DNA from: Crocodylus rhombifer
Taxonomy: Eukaryota; Chordata; Crocodylia; Crocodylidae
NCBI GenBank assembly: GCA_038503035.1
Contig: JAVSML010024259.1
Location: 62,001 to 126,000 of the forward strand
Direction: 5' to 3'
DNA: 64,000 bases
Shown here: in pieces, positions 11,946-24,357 of the stretch
How positions within the stretch are numbered: position 1 is the stretch's first letter
How the letters are laid out: every line of letters starts with the position of its first letter
Notes under the pieces: generated by a model
The model's database searches: none
What the model saw: the letters and a program-made list of their open reading frames with translations, nothing else
Told to the model about the DNA's origin: nothing
Position numbers and translations under genes: made by a program

Positions 11946-12936
11946 CAGTGCTCCCTTGCTTTGGTGGTGGGCTAGCTCAAGGAAGTACTTCTGGCTCCAG
12001 AGAGGAGCTGCTGCGGAGAGGCTGCAGTGTCATGGTGTGGAAAGTGCCGGAGGACTTTTCTGCCTGTTCTGGTGTGCAGCTGGTGACAGCTGAGGAGCAT
12101 AAGCAGCAGGCATGGGCAATCAGAAGATCACCGGTCAATATGGGTACTGAGGGCCAGGACACCAGAGCTGCCATCCTGACCACAATGGACTGCCACGACT
12201 GAAGAGGAGACAGATCAGAGGTGGCACGGGTGAGTTGGGAGCTGCATAGCAGCTGCCTAGTGTGGAATCCTCTTGGACAGGTTTGTTCTTTGCCCATAAG
12301 ACTGACAATTTATTGACTGGGGAAGCCACCTGGAGGGCATTCCTTTTTTTTTTTTTTTTTTTGGTCTAGACTGAATAACTAACCTCTGCTCACAGATAAG
12401 GGATAAACTAATGGAAGCATTTTTGTTTCCTGCTGTTACTACGAATTGAGGCCTGACTTGATTTTGTTTTGTTGTATTTGGCCATTGATGGGACTGTTAA
12501 ACAGGGACACTTGACTTGAGGCATTGATCCCGCAGATAATGCTTGCCTGTTTGGATTAAGACTGGTTGGTGGGAGCCAATTAAAAAGAATAAAAAGAAGG
12601 AATTGATTTGAGGTGATATGTGCCACAAGTCTGTGGAGGAGAGTGTTTTGTTCTCCCCACTCCGGATAAAAGTGTCACACAATGTCGAGGAAGAGTGGTA
12701 AGGGTGAGGTGTAGGGAAGATAGAGCCCCATGAAGAGACTCCTTCACCAGGCCCAGCAGAACCCACTCCCCAATAGATGCAAGATCAAAAACATAGCAAG
12801 AGAGAGAGTAACATCTGACAGCATGATAACAGCATCTGGCTCCTCACACCCCATTGTCACTTATTAGGAAAATATCAGGCCAGAGAGGACCCCCCTTATA
12901 GCACATACCCTCAACAATGCTTCAAATACCATAAAG
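11946..12936. other. unassigned sequence with a poly-T tract
   Basis: About 1 kb with no gene. A run of about 19 T lies at 12343-12361. The stretch before the poly-T is moderately GC-rich and may be the remains of the Gypsy element or another LTR element. I cannot support a name. Confidence 0.4.
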
Positions 12937-14356
12937 CAGGGGTGGACATCTATTTTGGGTGGAGGGCCACTTATTTTGGGTGGAGGACCAATTTTGGCAA
13001 GCTGTCAAAGGCTGTATGCGTAGCCCTGCCCCTTGACAGATGCCCCACCCCCTGGTCACCATCTTGGGACCAAGGTTTCAGGGCCAGCACCAGTGGGGCC
13101 CAAAATGAGGTGCAGGCTGGCAGGGGTCTGTGGAGCTGGGCTGGGCTGCACCAGCAGGGAGAAGGGGTACCTGGCCTGGCTCAACAGAGCCCCTACCAGC
13201 CAGTCAGTCTTTAAGAGGAGGCTAGATGAACACCTTGCTGGAGTCATTTGACCCCAATACTCTTTCCTGCCATGGCAGGGGGTCGTACTTGATGATCTGC
13301 TCAGGTCCCTTCCGACCCTACCAACTATGAAAGCACATTAGGTAATATCTGAAGAACTGCCAGCAGGAAAACCAGCTGCACCAAGTAATTGGTGAAGAAC
13401 ACCTAGTGGTGTCTTGAGGGGCGCAACGTATGGAAGGAAAGATGTGAGGAAGGGAGGAAAGCCCAAAGTGATCTCCCAATTCAACTTACCCCAGATGAAA
13501 CAAGGAACACCAGCAGGGAACAGAGCTCCATGCAGCACTTCAGGACCTCAGCACTTTCTGCTGCCCTGCTCTGGGCTCTGCTAGTGCTGGCTCCGGGACA
13601 CCAGTGTGAGCCCCATGCACCCACTCACTCCCAGTGATCCCAGCCCCGTGGTACAGGCACAGGGCAGCATGCAGCCCTGATCCCCGGCAGGGAAGGAGCT
13701 GGTGCTGAGCATGGGGAAAAAGCGGGCCCTCACCTACCCCATGGCTGGCGCTCCCTGGTACAGCCACTCACAGCTCGCATGGGGCTGTCCTCAGCAGGCA
13801 CAGGCAGCCCCATGCGGGCTGCAAGCAGCTGCAGCACTGGGCAGCACCAACTTGTAACTCGCCCCCGCTGCCCGCCTGGGCCTGTGCTGGCTCCAGGCTC
13901 CCCATTGGGGCTGGACATGGCGGCAGCAGCTGTGGCCCCCCCGCTTGCCACATTGGGCAGTGTTTGCCACCGCCACCTCTGGGCTGCCCAGCGCGTGAGC
14001 TTCATGTGGGCAGCAGCAGCTAACGCTGCCCAGCACAGCAAGCGGCGGGGGACCGCAGCTGCTGCCGATAGGCACAGCCCTGACGAGCGAGCCCAGAGCT
14101 GGCGTGGGGCCCAGATTGGCAGCGGGGGCATGTTACAAGCTGGTGCTGAGTGCAGGAAAAGCGGGCTTACCCCATGGCCAGCGCCCCACGCTGCAGCCTC
14201 TCGCAGCCCACCCGGGCTTCCCCTGGGCCCTACTGCCCCTGGTTCCTGTCATTTTTGATAGGAATCAAAGACAGATAAATATTAATTTTCTAAATTTTTT
14301 TTAGGGTCCCCTTGCGGGCCGCATCTGGCCCACAGGCCGTATTTTGCCCACCCCTG
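12937..14356. mobile_element. hAT-type nonautonomous transposon (1420 bp including an insert)
   Basis: Left end CAGGGGTGGACATCTATTTT and right end (reverse complement) CAGGGGTGGGCAAAATACGG form terminal inverted repeats. Perfect 8-bp target duplications CCATAAAG lie at 12929-12936 and 14357-14364, which is diagnostic of hAT. The interior is GC-rich and noncoding; long frames there are compositional. The element is interrupted by the 341-bp duplicate at 13207-13547, so its own length is about 1079 bp. Confidence 0.92.
13207..13547 (+). repeat. 341-bp direct duplication, copy 2 (inside the hAT element)
   Basis: Identical to 11605-11945. The left junction lies inside CR1 coding sequence and the right junction inside unrelated flank, with hAT sequence on both sides. 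A possible TCA is repeated at the two junctions (13204-13206 and 13548-13550), which would be a 3-bp duplication, though three bases may be chance. Confidence 0.97.
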
Positions 14357-14530
14357 CCATAAAGGATTTGGAATATAAACAAAACTATGCTACATTTGTG
14401 CAATGGTATCAATTGTATTTATGATCTCAGTGTGGCACATTTTGATTGACTAGATGGTTATGTGAAAGATCTGGCAGCTATTATAAACAAAATGGAATGC
14501 ATGCTTCCTCCATAAAAGTTGTTTTATCAG

Positions 14531-15795
14531 CAGGGATCTGGGTTTTCTGTTTCCAATGGAAAAACAGAGAAAACTATGGATTTCCCATTTTTAGCAGAGA
14601 AAACGCGGATTTTACCTTTTAGCAGAAAAAGCCATGGATTCCCCCCTTTGCAAAGAGCTCTGCAGGCTGGCAGACCTCCAGCCTGCAAGAGCTGCCTAGA
14701 AAAAGGGCAGGGAACCCCCAGTCCTGTCTGGAGTGGAAGGGGGAGGGAGCGGGAAGGGCAGGGCCTAAGGCTTTTAGTCCCAGGGCCTCAGCTCAGACTC
14801 ACTTTCCCTCTTGAGCCTGCAAGGTTAGGTAAATGGAGCTTGCAGAGGGCTGGGAGGGAAGCTAGTTGTGGGGAGCTGGCTGTGGGCTGAGGGAGTGGGG
14901 AGGTGTTGGAGGAAGCCCTGGAGTGCCTGGGTGACTGCACGTAGATGGCCAGTGGCACTATGAGCGCAACTGTGCTCAGCACCTCCATGTGTGGCTTTTT
15001 TTAAGGACCAATAGCGTTGCTCACAGTCCACATGCAGCCAGCTGGACACTCTGGCAGGGAGTGGGGAGGTGTTGGGGGAAGCCCTAGAGTGGCCTCCCAG
15101 CCAGCATCGCATGGAACCAGAGAGGCCCTGGAGTGGCTGCCACCGCCACTGCCCCACCCACCGCTGCCATGCCCCACGCTACTTGCCTGCAGCCATGGAG
15201 CTGTGCCCATGGAGCTTGCCTGCAGATCCATGCAGCTGGCCATGGGAAGGTAGTGCGGGGCACAGCAGCAGCAAGGAAGGCCGTGCCGGGGTGGGGAACC
15301 TCGCATGCGGCAGCCACCGCTGCACCACCACTGCCGCTGCTGCACCCCATGCTGCCTTCCCGCAGCTGCCGCAAAGCTCCATGAGCACAGCTCTGCAGGC
15401 ACAGTTCTGGGGCTGCACGGCTCCACAAGCAGACTGCTCAGGGCAGCAGTGCCCCTCTGTGGGCCACACACAAGCCTCCCAGCTGGCCACGGTGGGTGGC
15501 TCGCACACAGCAGCCACCACCACCACCACCACACGACTGCCACCACTGTTGCGTCCCTCACTGCTTGCCTGCAGAGCCATGTGGCCAGCCATGGGAAGGC
15601 AGTGCAGGGCGGGGTAAAAGCAGTGTGGTGGCCACCGAATGCGAGCCCCCCTGGCTGGCTGGCTGGCTTGTGTGCAACCTGCAGACAGGCACCACTGCCC
15701 TGTGCCATTTGTCTGCGAAGCCACTGCCTCCTCACTGCCACATCTCGCACTGCCTTTCCGCAGCAATTTTTTGTCAGGGAAACCCAGGATCCCTG
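14531..15795. mobile_element. hAT-like nonautonomous element, CAGGGATC family, 1265 bp
   Basis: Left end CAGGGATCTGGGTTTTC and right end (reverse complement) CAGGGATCCTGGGTTTCCC are inverted repeats. The 8-bp flanks TTTATCAG and CTTATAAA agree at 5 of 8 positions, a decayed duplication at best. The interior is strongly GC-rich, which produces long spurious open frames on both strands. A second member starts at 27967. Confidence 0.7.
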
Positions 15796-17593
15796 CTTAT
15801 AAAGCCAGGAAGCAGAGGGATAAACTGACAGTTGCCAACAGTCGAGCAAATTAAAACAAACACCAAAAGATTCTTCAGACACATAAATAAAAGAGGAGGA
15901 GGGAAGAATGGTGACGACTGTGCAGCGAGGGTGGAGTCACAACCAAAAATAATCTAGGCATGACCCAAAAACTAAATACATACTTTGCTTTATGTTTTCA
16001 ATAAGAATATTGAAAAAGGCAGCATTTTCTTCCTGAGTGGCAGATACACTTTAATAGCCATATATTAGTCAGGGCTGATTTCTACCATGTTTCTGTTATC
16101 CTTGAAATATATAGTTTCCTGTCCTGCAGCAGCAATTCATCTTTCTCCGTTTTATTCTCCAGGTTCCTTGCATTAACACACAAGTATTTCAGTTGTTTCT
16201 TATCACGATTTCTTAGCTAGATTAGGTAGTCTTTCACTAACTGCATGTCTACGTGACTCCTACTCTCATCAATATTAGTATCTTCTCCTTGCTGTCTATC
16301 CTTTTACTCTTTTCTGCTTTGTCATATCCTTATTCTCCTTATTTCCTCTGTTTGTGTAGTCAGGAAGTAACATACATCTCTCCCCTTATTATTTAGTTTA
16401 AAGCTGTTTTTATCAGTCATTTCAGCCTTGATCCCAGAAGGCCAGTATACCATTACTCACATGGAGTCCATTGATCAAGGAAAGTCCCATTTCTGTAAAA
16501 TGTTTCCAGTGGCTGAACATCCCAAACTATTCCTCACAACACCAATCCTTAAGTCACCCATTTCATTTTACAGCCACATTTTTGCATCAATGGATAATGC
16601 AGTCTGTGTGCCTAAATTAAGTCTGTGCACACATGTAAATTTTAACATTAACAAAAACTTGGGGCCAGGTTACATTTTACATATGTAATATGAAGAACAC
16701 TGAGACAAACAACAACTAGAACATTAGAGGCTTCCTTTGAAAATATGTGTGTGAAAAGGTTATGCTGCCAGGAATATTTCATTCACTATATTCATTCCAA
16801 GAAACCTAACCTAAGCATTGACAAGTCACATGTGCTATGAACTAAATGCAATATTACACTGTAGTTGTTATTTTGTAACTAACAGATAAAAAAGTGGCAG
16901 GAGCAAAACTTCATATTCAAATGCCCATGAATTGCATTTTGGCTAAATTACAGATCAGAATTTCACATATAACCCATACTTTATAAAGGACTGAATTAAA
17001 ATCCAAATCCAAAGGAACCTGAAGTTTGGAAATTCCTGAAGTTTGGAATCTACATACCATTTCTGCGCCACAAACTATTTTCTACTTGCATCTTATGATA
17101 CTCTAAAACAATATCTCACCAGTTCCAAAGGAGAGGTGTGTAAAAAGATATGTACTATTTAAAGACTCTAGAGGACAAGAAAAATAACTGTGTGGTTAAA
17201 AGACAAGAATATGAGTCAGAAGACCTGCATTCTCCCTATCAAGTTTGACACAGGCTTTGTAGGTAAACACAGACAACTCATAACTTCTGTATGCTTCAGT
17301 TTTCCCAGATGTAGAATGCAAAATCTACTATTCATCTCTTCGAATGTTGTGAAGCTAAATTCATTAAGTTCATAAGTCCCTAAAAGATTCTGGAATTGAT
17401 AGTTTTATGTAACATATTTTATTGCTGCTGTTTTTTAAAGATAATCTCTATTTAACTTGCACAAAATAAAAGAGTATCTAACTTAAAAGTTTTGTATTGA
17501 ATGTATTAAAGTTCTTTGTGACTATTATGTACTGCTTTTCTTCATTGGTACACCATAGCTCAGCCACATACATTTTGCCCACTTGTCAAGTAC

Positions 17594-17683
17594 CTGTTCT
17601 CTGCTTCTACTGATCCTCTCAGACAACAAATCAGAGTTGTTTCTTTCTTCATCAAGTTCAAGTTCTAACTGAGACATCTTCTC
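17594..17683 (-). CDS. CGNL1: CGNL1 exon, 30 codons: coiled-coil rod
   Basis: Minus-strand exon of 90 nt, phase 0 at both ends, with AG acceptor at 17684-17685 and a GTAC donor at 17592-17593. The product includes ERNNSDLLSERISRSREQ. This is the most diagnostic stretch in the window: the paralogue cingulin has a clearly different sequence at the equivalent place, so this exon decides CGNL1 over CGN. It is fully helical and charged with no proline or glycine, as expected of a parallel coiled-coil rod. It lies 1.6 kb after the exon at 19281-19442 in transcript order. Confidence 0.93.
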
Positions 17684-19280
17684 CTAAAAAGAGCAAAGGT
17701 AGTTCAACAAGTTAGTGCTTCTGTTTAAAGAGCTAACAAGCCACACTTAAGACTGCAAAGCTTAAGTTGCCTGAAAACATTTTTAAATAGGTCAGTGTCT
17801 GAACAGTTGTAGAGAAGGCAAAAAATTACCACAATACTTATCTGCATTATACTAGGAAAGCCTCCAAGAGTTTACTGTCAAGCAGAATATTAATTAGTAT
17901 AAAATATTTACCATATTACTCAATTGCAAAATGAAGTTTTTTTCCCCCCATTCAAAACAGGGAAAACAAAGCCTCATCTTAGAACTGAGTATCAAGTGAA
18001 AATGCAGTCAGAAGAGATGGGAGGAATCTACTTGGTGAGGAACAGAGTAGTGAGGGACCTCAGTGCGGAGGTACAGAGTAATGCAGGACCTGGTACAGAG
18101 GCACAGGGAAGCATGGGAACCAGCATGGAGAGATGGGGTATTCCGTTTTTAAAAACAGGAACTTCAGTGTAACAGGTGTCCTCTCAGGACTTCTGTCTTC
18201 CATCTGCACAATTCTACAGCTAGCTTCCAATGTGAATTTGGATTTCTCTTTTCACTATAGCAACATATATTTGCAGTAAAAAGACGCTTTGAGGAAAGCC
18301 CTTAAAAAGGTCTTTTAAAGCCAATATAAGCTGTGCTATAACAAAAGGTTATACTACTGCAACTCCTATCTCCCCAGCTGGGGAGGGGAGCCTGTCACTG
18401 ACAGCCCATCACCTCCCACTGGATGGCAGGAAGCAATGCTGGAGATCCCTGGAGACTGGCAGGCTCCAGAAGTGCTGGAGGTACTGCTGCACCTGATCTC
18501 AGGAAGTGGAGACTGCAGCTCTGCTCCCCAGTCCTGATGACAGCTGAGCATAAATGTTCATTAACTGTCCAAACTGCTCTCTCTTCCACCCCTTCTTGGT
18601 CGGGGATAAGGGCTCACAGACTACTGTGGGATGCTGAACTAAGACAGCCCCTGTCCCATCACACACTGCACTGGACAGACATTACATGTAGTGCTACAAA
18701 AAGGAATGCTACAAAAGTTCCTATTTCATCCAGAACTATTTCTGTAGTGCTTCCACCATTTTTTTTTTTATCACTACAAATGTAGTGGTGCCTGTTGGTG
18801 GCCTGGGACAGATTCCAGGCCTAGAGCCAAGATCCTAAAAGCTACCTAAGCTACTTGCAATCAGGAAGAATTAGACACCAAAGGAGAAATTAGATGAGGA
18901 ACTGAGGAATACTTTGAGGAACTGAATTAAAACCTTCCAGTTTTGGTGCCAGGTAAACTCCAGGAGAACTACAAAGGTAACTTAAAAACATTTTTCATGT
19001 CAGTAAAAGAAAGCATTGAAAGAATTCAGAGAAGAGCTGCCATTCAGAATATAATATGCAATATCTGATTTGCTGAATGCTCACCCTTGGGACGTGCCAA
19101 AACTCAATGCTCTTGCATTACCAGTACACAATTTTTCTGTCAGGCAAGGTCAAATTATTTTCTTCCTTCCAAGCCCCAACCCAAGTAAAAAATAATAAAA
19201 AAGCAATTCCAGTCAGCTTTAGCAAAATATCCATCAGGATTATTCATCTGAAGGATGCTTGGTCAAAAAGTGCCTTTTAC
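17684..19280 (-). other. CGNL1: CGNL1 intron, 1.6 kb
   Basis: Intron between two rod exons. 17920-18780 has a mildly GC-rich stretch; 18690-18790 has short CACTAC/GTAGTG inverted motifs. There is nothing coding. Confidence 0.8.
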
Positions 19281-19442
19281 CTCCATTAGTTTCATCTGTC
19301 TTGCCCGATCATCTTTCAAATGGTTTCTGGCTTCCAGTTCATATTCCAGGCCTTTCACAGTCTGTTCCAGTAACTGGATTTTTGTAATTGCCTCATCCTG
19401 GGCTCTCTGGTGATCCCGTAAATCCTCTTCCATAAGGTGCAT
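19281..19442 (-). CDS. CGNL1: CGNL1 exon, 54 codons: coiled-coil rod
   Basis: Minus-strand exon of 162 nt. A polypyrimidine tract and CAG acceptor (19443-19444) precede an in-frame ATG codon that is internal, not a start. The donor is GTAAAA at 19279-19280. The segment contains EEDLRDHQRAQDEA and LEYELEARNHLKDD, matching the C-terminal part of the paracingulin rod. Phase is 0 at both ends, so it joins the neighbours without a split codon. No stop or frameshift is present. Confidence 0.93.
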
Positions 19443-20612
19443 CTGAAAAAAAGAATGCAAATTATGCGATTCACAACACAGTTCTCTTTGGCGATAAATG
19501 TGCTATACAGATCCTGAGGTATTAAAATACTTACACAGTGGGATAGGAATTATACAGTACTATGAGCTTACTGAAGTCATTTTTACTTTTTCCACAAGAT
19601 GGCACTGAGTAAATAAACTTGGACAGGAATTCTCAGCTGTTATGATACTTCAAACAACAGGTTTCACAGCAATAAATATATACATTTGAATATTTACTTG
19701 AGGGCAATTAGTCAATGCTGTACAACTAAAAAGAAGACAATAAAGCTTTGTGGAACTTTAGGTCTTTGGTAAATCTTTCCAATCACTCCCTTTTCACTTT
19801 TTTTTTTTAATAAACTCCACCTTTGTAACTGCAGGAAACACAGAGGGAAGGAAGAGAGAAGAACAGTGGTGATTCTTCATCCTAATATGTCTATGCATTA
19901 TTATTAACATTTTAAAACCTAGTTTCTCAAATGGAAAGAAAAAAAATCGTAAGTTCTGTCCAGGAAATTCAAACTACTCAAATATACTGCATACAGAAGA
20001 CATCCACGGCCTGTCCTTTCTTACAGCTTTTCCAAATCCCAAACCAGTGCAGGTAGATATATAAAGGGGCTGGACTGATTTTACAATAGAACTTGCATGC
20101 TAAAGGGCAGACATTGCCAGGCTGTGTCCAATTCTTGCCTGCACAGGCAGCTTTGTCATTTAAATCTCTACCTTAGCTCATAGAAAAGAAAAAGATAATG
20201 AGTGTCAATTTCTTTTAAAAGCTCAGGGCAGCCTTTTTTTTCTTTTTCCTTTTTCTTTTTAGATTGCTGTTGGCCTTTTAAATGACTAAAAGCTATTTCA
20301 CTATTCTCAATTTTTCTTTGCAATGAATGTTAAAAGAGCAACAGAATTTCAGTAGAAACAATATCATATCATTTTGATACATCCACATGTCAAACATACT
20401 CTACATTTATCTATTGTATCTAGGAAACCCTATTTCCCTTGCAGAAGTAACACACTTGAAGAATTCGAACACAAAAGTATCTCAACTGAGATCACTCCCT
20501 CCTGATGAAGTGCACAAGAAAAATGATATCAAAAGATTCATTGTTCTGAAAATTGTCTGAACAGAATTCTAGGTCAGAAGTTAAACATGTCATTGGATTT
20601 ATGAGCTATTAC

Positions 20613-20783
20613 CTCATCCTGCATTGTCATGGTTGTCAGGCGTGATTTTTCTACCTCAAGGTTTTTCTCTTTTAATTGTCTCTGCATTTCTGTAAGTTCT
20701 CTGCAATTTTTCTCCTTATAGTCGTCAAGTTGATTCTGAAACTCAAGAGTGGATGTCTGGGAAGCCTCTACAATTTCAGCCAT
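20613..20783 (-). CDS. CGNL1: CGNL1 exon, 57 codons: coiled-coil rod
   Basis: Minus-strand exon of 171 nt, acceptor AG at 20784-20785, donor GTAATA at 20611-20612, phase 0 to phase 0. It encodes a coiled-coil segment beginning MAEIVEASQTSTLEFQNQLD and containing ELTEMQRQLKEKNLE, characteristic of paracingulin. The methionine at the start is internal to the protein. Intron lengths to the neighbouring exons are about 1.2 kb and 0.75 kb, the densest exon spacing in the window. Confidence 0.93.
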
Positions 20784-21530
20784 CTGGCAAAGAAGGAACA
20801 TAGCATATAACATTTCCCAAAGTAAAGCAAAGCGACAAAGGGTTTGTGCTGACTCCTACTGCAATAGAATGTTTTTGTACTTATCCACTCTCTCTTATGT
20901 TACATCAAGATCATTAATTAATCATTTAGAGAATATTATCCATGTTGTATGTGGAGAAATTAATAAGAAAAAAGATGCAACTTTAAAATGGTGTTTCCAA
21001 AACGTGTGGCAAGAGAGTCCCCAGAGCATACTGTGTGTGTCAGCAGCACTTACTGTTGATCAGCATTTTAGCCTGTACGAGCTATGCTTTATCATACCAG
21101 AACTAAAGCCATATGTTAATACACAGATGACAAAAGTAATGCAACAAAGCAGCAGCAGCTGGAAAAGTGAACTGTAAATTATTGCAGTCCAGCTAATGGT
21201 TATTTTATTTATTTTTTTTTATCAAAGACTGAGGTTATTTTTTGTACATAATGGAATAGAATTCAAATATGACATCTTGTTTTAACAAAACAGAACTGTT
21301 TTACAGTGGCATTTTGGGATAGCACTGTTCCAAGTATTGCTCCTGTCCTGAAAGCTTGTATTGATAGTCACTAGGTCAAAGACATTAACAGAAAAGTTCA
21401 CATTACAGTTTCGTGTACACACTAAAACCAACCAAACAAAAAAAAACTTCTCTGTAATTTGGCAGCTTATTTGCTTTTTTCCCCTGTTGGAAATTGAATC
21501 TCCTGCAGCCTCTTTTCAGTCCATCCATAC

Positions 21531-21683
21531 CTCCTTGTGTAACTTCTCAATGGTCTTGTCTAGCTGCCATCGTTCATTTTCCATTTCATTCTTTATCCTC
21601 TTTAATTGTTCCTTCTGGTTAATTTCATCTTTTAACAGTTCGGTTAACTGTTGCTGGTCCTTAGAAATATTACTGAAGTTTCT
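21531..21683 (-). CDS. CGNL1: CGNL1 exon, 51 codons: coiled-coil rod
   Basis: Minus-strand exon of 153 nt, acceptor GCTGCAG ending at 21684, donor GTATGG starting at 21530, phase 0 to phase 0. The translation contains QQQLTELLKDEINQKEQLK and ENERWQLDKTIEKLHKE, which I recognise as paracingulin rod. The single tryptophan is a useful landmark for alignment. Upstream in the transcript lies a 9.1-kb intron. An additional short phase-0 exon inside that intron cannot be excluded by eye. Confidence 0.92.
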
Positions 21684-23084
21684 CTGCAGCAAATAGGAAA
21701 GTTACACTATGAAATATAATGACAACCACAGCTCTTGGAATTGTTAAAGGGATTTCATGTAATACACTACCACATCCTATGCAGCAACAATGATATTTTA
21801 CATTCCTTGAAAATAAATATTTATTTTGTATTGTAATATGGCATCAAACAGAAAGGGGCTACTGAGTCAACGTTTAGTACCCAGTCTATGAAGAATGAAA
21901 TATTATGCTGCTAGTTAATGCTTACCAGTAAATAAAAACAAGTTCCTGAACTGCTGCAATACCTTACTGGTGTCCTTTATTTAGTTCTATTACACGCAAA
22001 GCATGTAGTCAACTGCACTTCAGTAGCACCCAGCATTACCTTCTGCCGTAGAATTCCACTTCTATTTCAGGTTTTACAGTTTCTTTGTTCTCATTGTCTA
22101 CCTGAAAGGATTCCCAAACCCAGTAGTATAACTGAGGGTTGAGGGGAGGAAGGGGGCACCTGGGCCAGAAACCCCACAATCAACACAACCGGAGCAGAGA
22201 TCTGTCCTGCTATGCCTCTGTCCAACTCCTCTATTTGCTCTGCCTTTTTTGATGTTTTGATTAGTTTAATAAGCTAAGTATTGTTCCAAAAGTGTGCAAG
22301 AAATAAATAATAAAGTAACCATTCATATTTTAAACTTATATTTTCATAGCACCTGGAAGCTTCCGTCAGGAGTAGGTTTCAACTGGCAGGCATTGTCCAA
22401 ACAGATACAGACAATGCCTAGCATGAAGATCCTTGTCCTGAAGAGCTTTCCAAGTACAGTAACTCCTCCCAAATACATTTTACATTGTTATCAAATCTGA
22501 ACCTGACCATATGGATTAATCTTTCAGTGATCTACATAGCTCTACTATGCATTCACACATTGACCTGGGAGCTTCAGAGCACCAAATATGCTGAAAGACT
22601 GAGGGAGACTTGGAAGAAATTTACCTCTTCTGTCACTACTGCTCAGTGGTAGAATCTATGCTTAAGAATACACCAGTTTCATCACTGCAAGGTATTAGTG
22701 ACATGAAACTGAGAGTTTGGATTCATTTTCCATTGCCTATTTACAACACGGAAGGGTCCATTTTAAATTGGTTCTATTTGTCTTTTTTTTTCTTTTCCTT
22801 AAGGCAGGAGAATCTAGCTATTTTCTGAAACAATGAATCTTGTATTGGTGGGTTTCACTTCTTGGGCTCCATCTTCCTTTTTTGGAATTCCTGAAAATCC
22901 CACCCAGCTGCCCAACCAACCAGCCATCAAGTAACAGCATATAGAGAACAATGCCACAAAACATTCATAGTGCAAGTGCTGCTTCCTCTGCTAGTACAGG
23001 AAAAAAACCTAAGTGAAACTTACAGCAATAGCTGGTGCAGAAAGTAAAACCAAGTAATCTCAAAGAGATTATAGTGAAAGAAAG

Positions 23085-23280
23085 AGAGAGAGATGGTTTG
23101 CTGTGTTAGTCTAAAGTCAGACTAAAGATCTGATGGCATAGCAGGATGGCACCGTGAAGACCAAATTGTTCAAAGAGACATAAGCTTTTGAAGACACCAC
23201 ATTCAAGCATCTGATGAAGTAGCCTATTTGAAAATGTATCCCTCTCTAGTTTCTAGGGTGCAATCCTACCCTACCTTCTG
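23085..23280. repeat. dispersed repeat resembling Penelope-like element tail
   Basis: Contains GCATAGCAGGATGGCACC, GACATAAGCTTTTG and CTGATGAAGTAGCC. These blocks recur (direct or reversed) at 37786-37890, 57020-57330 and at the 3' side of the Penelope-like remnant ending near 59515. That shared tail is why I assign it to this family. Confidence 0.55.
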
Positions 23281-24357
23281 CCAAGTTGACATGTAAAAAT
23301 GAAACAAGCAGCATAATAAATCTCTTTCTTAAATAACCTGTGCTGTTACTTGCAAAAAACCAAAATGATTTTTTTAAATGTGCAATTTTGCTTGATAATT
23401 TCCTTTTCATATCATTCCATACATTTATATTGTGTGCACTATTAAGTTTAAAAATATATTTTAGAATGCTTAGAAAAACATATTGCTACCCCTGTAAGAA
23501 TTTCATAATTTAATCTTTAATTAAAACTCTAGTTTGTATAACGAATAAGAAAAGGGATTTGGTAAACAACAAAAGGTAAAAATGCTAAAATGCCATTCAG
23601 TTCTTTCATACTCTTGGCATCCCTTCCAATTCTGTAATCTAATACTTATCACAAATAAACAGAGAAATCTCTGATATGAATTGGAATTAAAGATATATGC
23701 CTAAAGCTGCATGCACAAAGATAAAGCACTTATCCCCTGAAGCCTCATTCTACAAGAGAACTAGTCAAGCTGGCACTATAGAATTTTAAGAACCCTAGAA
23801 AGGTTCAATTTTAGCATCTCAGTGCTAAAAGCAGCAGAATTCTTGGGTCCCTGCTAATGTGCTATATTCCAACAGGCTATAAAAACCTCACATGCTCCCC
23901 CATCAGTCTTTCACAGATCATTTAACTTTACAGTTTGTTTACACATCCTTGAAAAACAAACCACACAGACACAGATCTGTGAAATATATTGTGGCAGGAT
24001 GATGGTGCCAATAGGAAGCTGTTCCGTGCCTGCAGCACATTGAAAGGAAGGCATAACATCAGAACAACTCTGGTCAGTTTTTCAATTTAAGAATCAGCAG
24101 CAGAAATCAATCACTGACATCACCAGCAATATCTGCTATAAACACAGAAGTTATTTTACATGTGAATATATTATATTGTTCATGGGAATTTACAGACAGG
24201 AAGTACATTCGTAGACTGCAAAGCATGTCATCGTATTTTGCCTGGTGCTCCAATGTGGCAGCATAGGACATCAAAATTTGAAAATTAATTCTTTTCTTCA
24301 CCTATTGCATTGAGCCATGGTCTAACATGCTGAAATGGAAGCTGGTATAGTCCATAT

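Larger units (their letters stand above)
89..17593 (-). other. CGNL1: CGNL1 intron, 17.5 kb, repeat-rich centre
   Basis: Intron between the exons ending at 17594 (donor, minus strand) and starting at 88 (acceptor). 490-6790 is AT-rich intronic sequence in which I see no gene and no clear mobile element. 6790-7110 is a GC-rich island with a degenerate tandem repeat. 7540-15800 is the nested mobile-element pile described separately. 15800-17590 is again plain AT-rich sequence with nothing I recognise. Confidence 0.85.

Noticed and set aside
13730..14258. Overlapping 133- and 159-codon frames on opposite strands
   Set aside because: Both come from the GC-rich interior of the hAT element at 12937-14356.
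15001..15882. 293-codon minus-strand open frame, the longest in the window
   Set aside because: It lies within the GC-rich interior of a hAT-like element, overlaps long frames in several other registers, and its product is low-complexity Cys/Trp/Ala-rich with no family resemblance.
22040..22101. Possible extra CGNL1 exon with AG acceptor and GT donor on the minus strand
   Set aside because: Length is 62 nt, not a multiple of three, while all neighbours are phase 0. The translation contains proline and lacks heptads.
24107..24301. Minus-strand frame with a helical-looking stretch in the 9-kb intron
   Set aside because: No matching splice sites in the right phase and no resemblance to the rod; taken as chance.
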